This document shows, piece after piece, positions 58,240-64,000 of a DNA stretch of 64,000 nt. The notes under the pieces were generated by a model that searched no databases, was not told where the DNA came from, and saw only the letters and a program-made list of their open reading frames with translations. This stretch comes from Paracamarosporium sp. OC-R06-R3. Its lineage: Eukaryota > Ascomycota > Dothideomycetes > Pleosporales > Didymosphaeriaceae. A program made the translations under genes and the position numbers. The DNA lies in NCBI GenBank assembly GCA_019828545.1, contig JACVRA010000082.1:107436-171435 (forward strand). Direction: 5' to 3'. Within the stretch, counting starts at the first letter, position 1, and every line of letters begins with the position of its first letter.

Positions 58240-58530
58240 CTAGTATTCTACTACTTTTAAAAGTTCTTAAGGGTAGAACTAAATTATAACGTTTATAATA
58301 AAGAACTACTAGTAATAGTAGATGCCTTTAAATAATAAAAAGTATAATATATAGGTATACTATACTAAATAAAGGTCTAAATAGACTATTAAAACCTAAT
58401 AAGCTTTATTATAACTAAGAAATTAAATTAATAATAGATATAATAGGTAGAATTTTTTATAAACTTTAACTTTAAAATCTACTATTAACTAGAAACGTTT
58501 AATAGAGTAGTAGATACCCTAAGTTAATAA
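58240..58530 (+). pseudogene. Gypsy RNase H remnant
   Basis: Reads ELNYNVYNKELLVIVDAFK, then a decayed tether region ending in NRVVDTLS, which corresponds to the usual N-x-x-ADALSR end of Gypsy RNase H. Stops interrupt it repeatedly. Confidence 0.8.
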
Positions 58531-58899
58531 TTAAACTTTATAAAAAAAGAATCTATAGAACCTTATATAATACTAAAGGTAAGTTAAAATAGTATACTCT
58601 AATATAATTAGCTAAAAGAATAATACTAATAAATAAACCTAGAATACTATATACTAAGATTAGAAATATAATAAGTAGTTATTCTTAATTATTAAAAACT
58701 AAAAGTAAATAACTTTTAGGACTACGCTAAACTCTCTAAAGAATAATAAAAGAAGTATAACTTCTATTAAATAGAATTTAATAGAAAAGACTACTAGTAA
58801 AAGAGGATTATATAAAAAGGCTAAAAAGACTTCTTAGTAAAGAAGTTTTATAAGTTAAGAAAATAGAAATACTCTAGTATTAAAGAAATAATATATTAG

Positions 58900-59560
58900 A
58901 TTATAAATAAGTATACTATACCTAGACTTAAAAAGGTAATTAAAAGAATACTAGGCAACTATTTAGTATATTATAAAAATAAGTTTAAGAAATATAAGCC
59001 TTATAGGTTATTATAACCCTTACTACTACTAAAATAACTATAGTTAAGTATAATAATAGACTTTATAGTAAAGCTCCTAGTATTACTATAGCTAAGATTA
59101 AAAAGAATATATAATATAATATTAAATATTATAAACTAACTAATAAAAGTAGCCAAGTTTATACCTATAAAAGAATTTATAATAGTAAAAGAATTAACCT
59201 ATAAAGTTAATAAGGTACTACTCTTAAAGTATAGTACCCTAGACAAAATTATTATTAATAAAGATAAACTTTTTATATTAAAATACTAAAACACGTTTAT
59301 AAATACTCTAGAAATAATAAGAAAGCTCTTAATAAGTTTTTATTTCTAAATAAATAGATAAATAGAATATATAAATTAGATACTAAAGTAGTACCTATAA
59401 TTCTACGTAAATAAATAGTAAAATAACTAAATTAAACTTCTACTAATAGTATAGTTAGTATATAATAGTATTAAATTAAATATAATAGGCTATTCTCTAT
59501 ACTATATTAACTATAGGTATAAGCTAGTAGCTTATTAAGACCTAAAAGACGTAGAAAGTA
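58900..59560 (+). pseudogene. Gypsy integrase remnant
   Basis: Integrase core order is visible: IIIDFIVKLLVL, INQLTKVAKFIPI, INKDKLFILKYQNTF and a QIEYINQILKQYL block, the last matching the usual region around the third catalytic residue. Stops are frequent. Confidence 0.78.
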
Positions 59561-59899
59561 TTACTATAAGAGCCTAAAAAAAGGCTTAAAAAATAAAGGA
59601 AATATATTAAGCCCTATAGGATAGGATATCCCGTAAGACTATCTTAGTATTTAGAAATATAAATAAGTAAAGGATTAAAAGACTAACCTTTAAAAGGAGA
59701 GATAAGATTTTCCTATTATAAAGAAACCTTAAAATAAAAAGGTAAAGTAAGAAGCTAGATTACCTATAAATAAAACTCTTTAAGATTTTAAAAAATAAAA
59801 AACTAGTTATAAACAAGCTTTAATTATTAAAAGGAACTAAAATATATTTAACCTTTTATAAATTACTATTAAAACTAGTACCTTTAGACGCTTTAATTA

Positions 59900-60125
59900 A
59901 GACCTAGTTAAAACTAAAAAATAAGAAGTACAAAGTTAATACAATTAAAAACCTATAAAAAATTAATAGTTAACTTAAGTACCTAGTATTATAAAAAGAA
60001 TAGCTAGAATAATATAATATATAAGAACTAAAAGAAAACCTTATAAACTATAAGAAATTACTAAAGGACTTTTAGTATAAGTACGTAGAGGTACACTTTT
60101 AAAAAAGTATAATCCTAAATTTAAA
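59900..60125 (+). pseudogene. Chromodomain remnant at pol C-terminus
   Basis: A frame reading LKYLVLQKEQ and ENLINYKKLLKDFQYKY matches the layout of the chromodomain found in fungal chromoviruses, which targets integration to heterochromatin. Aromatic cage residues are lost to stops or substitutions. Confidence 0.65.
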
Positions 60126-60184
60126 ACTAAAAGAGCAGTATTAAAATTATAAAGAAAGGTAAAAAAGTTAAAGAAAGAAGAATT

Positions 60185-60430
60185 AGCCTATAATTAGCTA
60201 GGATTAACTAAGGGTTTAAATAGTAAAGGTCTAAAAGGTAAAGCTATAGTAATAGCTATACTAGCTAAAAAAAAAGGTAAAGGGGACTTAATTAACTCTA
60301 TTATATACTTTAACTTTTTTAATTCCTCTATAAAAGTAGTATCTTTCTACTTATAATAATACTCTTTTTTTTAAGCCTTTAATAGCTCTTACTAAGCGTA
60401 AGCTAAAGACTTTTTTAAATAAAAAATATT
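60185..60430 (-). pseudogene. Decayed antisense ORF of the Gypsy element (copy 1)
   Basis: The reverse complement matches the 3' half of the antisense ORF at 61271-61660, in the same position relative to pol. It is heavily mutated and shorter. Confidence 0.6.
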
Positions 60431-60589
60431 AATTTAAAGGTAATATTACTTATCTTTTATTTTTTACTATTTTATTTTTAATAGTACTAAATTATAATAA
60501 TACTATATATAAATATAAAGAGTATAATAACTAGTTAATAACTTTACTATATATTTTAAACCCTTCTTTTTATAATAACTATAAGAGGA

Positions 60590-61060
60590 CGGTATTGTTA
60601 TAGTTATACTTGTTAATGGGGTATTACGTACCTGGTCCGATCCGTACTAAGGCGGTAGGGTTTAATCGTAACAGGGCCGTGGACTTTAGTGATGGAAAAG
60701 CGGTTTGGTAAAGATATATTAAGAAGCTTAATTAAGTACGGAGGTACTTAATAACGTAACCGTTAAAGACTAATTGTTCTTATATAGAAGAAGTACTTAC
60801 AATTTGGCTATAAGAGATAAGTTAACTACGAAGAGTAGGAAAAGTATAGAGATCCTCCTAGACTATATACTAGTCGTCCTCCTCTTTATACTCCTATCTT
60901 AATATTATTATCCTAGGAGAGTCGTCTTTTAGCGGGAGAACCTTCCGTTCTCCCGCCAAGCTATAGTTCTCTAGGGAGAACCTTTTCTTAATAGGGAAGG
61001 GATTACGTAACGTTAGTTCTTAGTAATTCTAATACTTATAGTTTATTTTTTATTCTATTA
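60590..61060 (-). repeat. LTR of the minus-strand Gypsy element
   Basis: The reverse complement of about 60,690-60,860 aligns with 53,200-53,370 and its tandem copy. Shared tracts include ACTTAATTAAGCTT, CTCTATACTTTTCCTA and AGTTAACTTA. This copy keeps more GC-rich sequence than the plus-strand LTRs, so it is less mutated. The sharp rise in GC at about 60,590 marks its outer end. Confidence 0.75.
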
Positions 61061-61270
61061 TCCTTTTTATTTCTTGTATTGTCTACTAGTCCTTGTTAGT
61101 ATCTATTATACTTATAATATTACCCCCCTATTTAGGGTTATCGTTTTAATATCCTATTATTATCCCGTAACTAGTGCTTATAGTATAGTTAGTAGGTATA
61201 AAGGTGTATAGCTCCTTAGGTACACCTATAGTATAATATCCTCTTTAAGATTTCCCTAGCCTCCTTAACT

Positions 61271-61660
61271 ATGCCTAAGATACTAAAGAAATCTTCGACC
61301 GCCTATCGTCGTTAACGTACTAATAAAGTTTATAATCTAGCCCTAGTAATACCTATATGCTGTAATTTATATATTGTAAAGAATATTCCTAAGTGTTTTA
61401 TAGACACCTTGTTAGGTTAATATACAGTATACATCGCGGTTCACGCAGAGTGTAGCCTATAGGTATTGAAGAAAGAGTAGGAGTAAGTTTAATCTAAAAA
61501 GTATTAGAAGCGTCTAGCTTTGCTAACTACAAAGGCTAAAGCTACTTACTTAGAGCTAGAGCTTATAAAGCTTAAAAAAGAAGAGTAGGCCTTTATAGCT
61601 TACAACGTCTACGTAGCTAATATAATAAAACATTTAAAGGGGGAGGCTTTAAAGAGTAAG
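61271..61660 (+). pseudogene. Antisense ORF within the minus-strand Gypsy element
   Basis: From ATG at 61271 one frame reads MPKILKKSSTAYRR, then continues with several Cys residues (ICCNLY, PKCFID, AECSL) and a Lys/Glu/Leu-rich coiled stretch (YLELELIKLKKEEQAFIAY). The only interruptions are TAA/TAG, at places where Gln or similar codons would give stops by C-to-T change. It lies between the end of pol and the LTR but on the opposite strand to pol. Such Cys-containing ORFs recur in Pleosporales repeat regions; the function is unknown. Confidence 0.65.
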
Positions 61661-61729
61661 ATTACTATAGCTTTATCTATTCTTTTGCCATCCTTACCCT
61701 TAACTAACTTAGGCTAGTTATAGGCTAAT

Positions 61730-63770
61730 CCTTTCTTCTTTAACTTTTTTAATTTCCTTTATAATTTTAATACTATTTCTTTAGTTTTAGGTTTAAGATT
61801 ATACTTCTTTAAAAACGTACCTTTGCGTATTTATTCTAGAAGTCCTTTAGTAGTTCCTTATAGTTTATAAGGTTTTCTTTTAGTTCCTACGTATTATACT
61901 ACTCTAGCTATCCTTTTTATAATACTAAGTACTTAAGTTAATTATTAAATTTCTATAAGTCTTTAATAGTTTTAATCTTATACTCTTTGTCTTTTAGTAT
62001 TAACTAGGTTTTAATTAGAGCATCTAAAGGTACTAGTTCTAGTAGTAATTTATAAAAGATTAAGTATATTTTAGTTTCTTTTAGTAATTAAAGCCTATTT
62101 ATAACTAGTCCTTTATTTTTTAGGACTTTAAAAGGTTTTATTTATAAATAATCTAGTTTTTTACTTTACCGTTTAATTTTAAGATTTTTTTATAATAGGA
62201 AAACTTTATCCTCCCTTTTAAAGGTTAGTCCCTTAATCCTTTACTTATTTATATTTTTAAATGCTAAGAGGGCCTTATAGGATATCCTATCCTATAGGGC
62301 TTAATATATTTTCTTTATTTTCTAGGCCTTTTCTTAGGCTTCTATAGTAATACTTTCTATATCTCTTAAGTCCTAATAAACTATTGGCTTATACCTATAG
62401 TTGGCGTAGTGAGGTAAGTATCCTATAGTACCTAATTTAATGCTATTATATACTAACTATATAGTTAGTAGGAGTTTAATTTAGTTATTCTACTATTTAT
62501 TTATATAGAATCGTAGATACTATTTTAATATTTAATTTATACGTTCTATTTATTCATTTATTTAAGGGTAGAAACTTGTTAAGAGTTTTCTTATTATTCC
62601 TAAAGTACTTATAAACGTATTCTAGTATTTAGATATAAAAAGTTTATCTCTATTTATAATAATTTCGTCTAGGGTGCTATACTTTAATAGTAGTACCCTA
62701 TTAACTTTATAAACTAATTCCTCTACTATTATAGATTCTTTTATAGGTATAAACTTGGCTACCTTTATTAATTAATCTATAATATTTAATATTATATTAT
62801 ATATTCTTTTTAACCTTAGCTATAGTAATACTAGAAGCTTTACTATAAAGTCTATTATTATACTTAACTATAGTTGCTTTAGTAGTAGTAGAGGTTATAA
62901 TAATCTATAAAACTTATATTTCTTAAGCTTATTTTTATAGTATATTAAATAGTTACCTAGTATCTTTTTAACTACCTCCTTAAGTTTAGGTATAGTATAT
63001 TTATTTATAATTTAATATATTATTTCTTTAATACTAGGGTATTTCTATTCCCTTAACTTGTAAAGCTTTCTTACTAAAAAGTCTTCTTAGCCTTTTTATA
63101 TAATCTACCTTTGCTAGTAGTCCTTCCTATTAAATTTTATTTAATAGAAGTCGTACTCTTTTTTCTATTCCTTAAAGAGCCTGGCGTAGTCTTAGAAGTT
63201 ATTTACTTTTAGGCTTTAATAGTTAAGGATAACTACCTATTACACTTTTATTAATTATATATAGTATTTTAAGTTTATCTAATAGTATTATTCCCTTAGT
63301 TAGTTATATTATAAAGTACTATTACTTAGTACTTTTAATAATATAGTTTATATCTTAAGTTCCTTTCCTATAAGATTTAATCTTTAGCTTAGAGCGTCTA
63401 CTACTCTATTAAATATTCTAAATTAATAGTATATCTTAAAGTTAAAGTTTACTAGAAATTTAGCTTATTATACTTATCGTTAGTTAAGTTTCTTGGTTGT
63501 AGTAAAGCTTATTAGATTCTAATAGTCTATTTAGACCTCTATTTAATATAGTATACCTATATATTATACTTTCTATTATTTAAAGGCGTTTACTATTACT
63601 AGTAACTCCTTATTATAAACGTCGTAGTTTAGTTCTACTCTTAAAAACTTTTAAGAATAGTAGAACACTAGTCTCTATTTCCTACCTTTATATAGCTAGG
63701 AGAGAATTGCTTTTAGTATACGGTCTAAAGCGTCTATTTTTATATAAGTCTACCTCTTTAGGTAGTATAT
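61730..63770 (-). mobile_element. RIP-mutated Gypsy element, inverted second copy
   Basis: The reverse complement aligns with the plus-strand element from the chromodomain (about 61,740-62,000) through integrase (62,300-63,100) to RNase H (63,400-63,745). Near 63,770 the match stops inside RNase H, so reverse transcriptase and gag are missing: the copy is truncated or interrupted. Confidence 0.82.
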
Positions 63771-64000
63771 TATTAGGATCTAGGATCTAATATAGGAAGG
63801 AAGCCGTTTATAATGATAAGAAACAACCTTAGCCCTACTAACTAATTAGGTAACGTCTTATAGTATCCTATACGCTAAGCCTTAAGATACTAAGACTACG
63901 TAACTAACGTTATATAATTATACTATAGGATCCCACGGATCTTATGTATAGGATTCTATAAAACTATAGAATTCTATAGGATTTATTATATATATAGTCT
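63771..64000. other. Unclassified sequence beyond the Gypsy truncation
   Basis: Sequence with many GGATC/TATAGGAT-type near-palindromic steps that does not match the Gypsy copy. It may be another inserted repeat; the window ends here. Confidence 0.4.

Larger units (their letters stand above)
55123..60590 (+). mobile_element. RIP-mutated chromodomain-type Gypsy LTR retrotransposon (plus strand)
   Basis: With stops ignored, the plus strand reads through gag, reverse transcriptase, RNase H, integrase and a chromodomain in Gypsy order. Gag ends in a zinc-knuckle-like stretch (about 55,500-55,570) where Cys codons have become Tyr. Stops are TAA/TAG at places where Gln or Trp is expected, as RIP produces. 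No intact frame survives, and a matching 3' LTR is not recognisable before the next element begins. Confidence 0.85.

Overview
This is nuclear DNA from a filamentous ascomycete, most likely a dothideomycete of the Pleosporales type. The genes are compact and usually carry one to five short introns (about 45-65 nt) with GTRNGT donors and CTAAC-like branch points. Families typical of such fungi are present: DUF7924, a fungal CorA-like protein, neprosin and cytosolic GH43. A gene-rich, GC-balanced portion (1 to about 51,400) changes abruptly into an AT-rich, TpA-saturated block (about 51,440-64,000) with the hallmarks of repeat-induced point mutation (RIP). Exon joins below were made by eye and checked for reading frame; unless stated otherwise the exon lengths sum to a multiple of three.

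Layout. 0-6 kb: 3' end of a lipoyl synthase gene (+), an EI24/RRT8-like membrane protein (-), a hydrophilic stress-type repeat protein (+) and an SNX3-type PX sorting nexin (+). 6-20 kb: an SSS-family urea/solute symporter (+), a BTB/POZ gene broken by one stop codon (-), a MYND zinc-finger protein (+), a SPOUT1-type RNA methyltransferase (-) divergent from a small SelK-like membrane protein (+), a GH43 beta-xylosidase (-) and a small secreted protein (+). 20-31 kb: a multi-pass membrane protein gene with a 1-nt frameshift (+), a RING-IBR-RING ubiquitin ligase (+), a probable pseudokinase (-), a small unrecognised gene (-) behind a minisatellite, and a metal-dependent amidohydrolase (+). 32-37 kb: a PfkB sugar kinase (+), a secreted neprosin-domain protein (-) and a fructosamine kinase (-). 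39-50 kb: a DUF7924 protein (+), a CorA-like membrane protein (-), a disordered protein (+), a large VWA-domain protein (-) and an MFS monocarboxylate-type transporter (-).

The genes do not form one pathway. The most interesting structure in the gene-rich part is at 37.4-48.2 kb. Short degraded copies of the CorA-like gene's 3' end (37.42-37.56 kb) and of the VWA gene's 5' end (41.47-41.68 kb) lie either side of the DUF7924 gene, in the same order and orientation as the two intact genes further right. This suggests an old tandem duplication whose interior was deleted or replaced.

The AT-rich block holds remains of at least two copies of one chromodomain-type Gypsy LTR retrotransposon: one on the plus strand (about 52.9-60.6 kb, with a tandemly doubled 1.09-kb LTR/gag segment) and one on the minus strand (about 60.6-63.8 kb). 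Both share an extra ORF, antisense to pol, between pol and the 3' LTR; in the minus-strand copy it is legible as a cysteine-containing protein interrupted by RIP-type stops. No tRNA, rRNA or CRISPR array was found.
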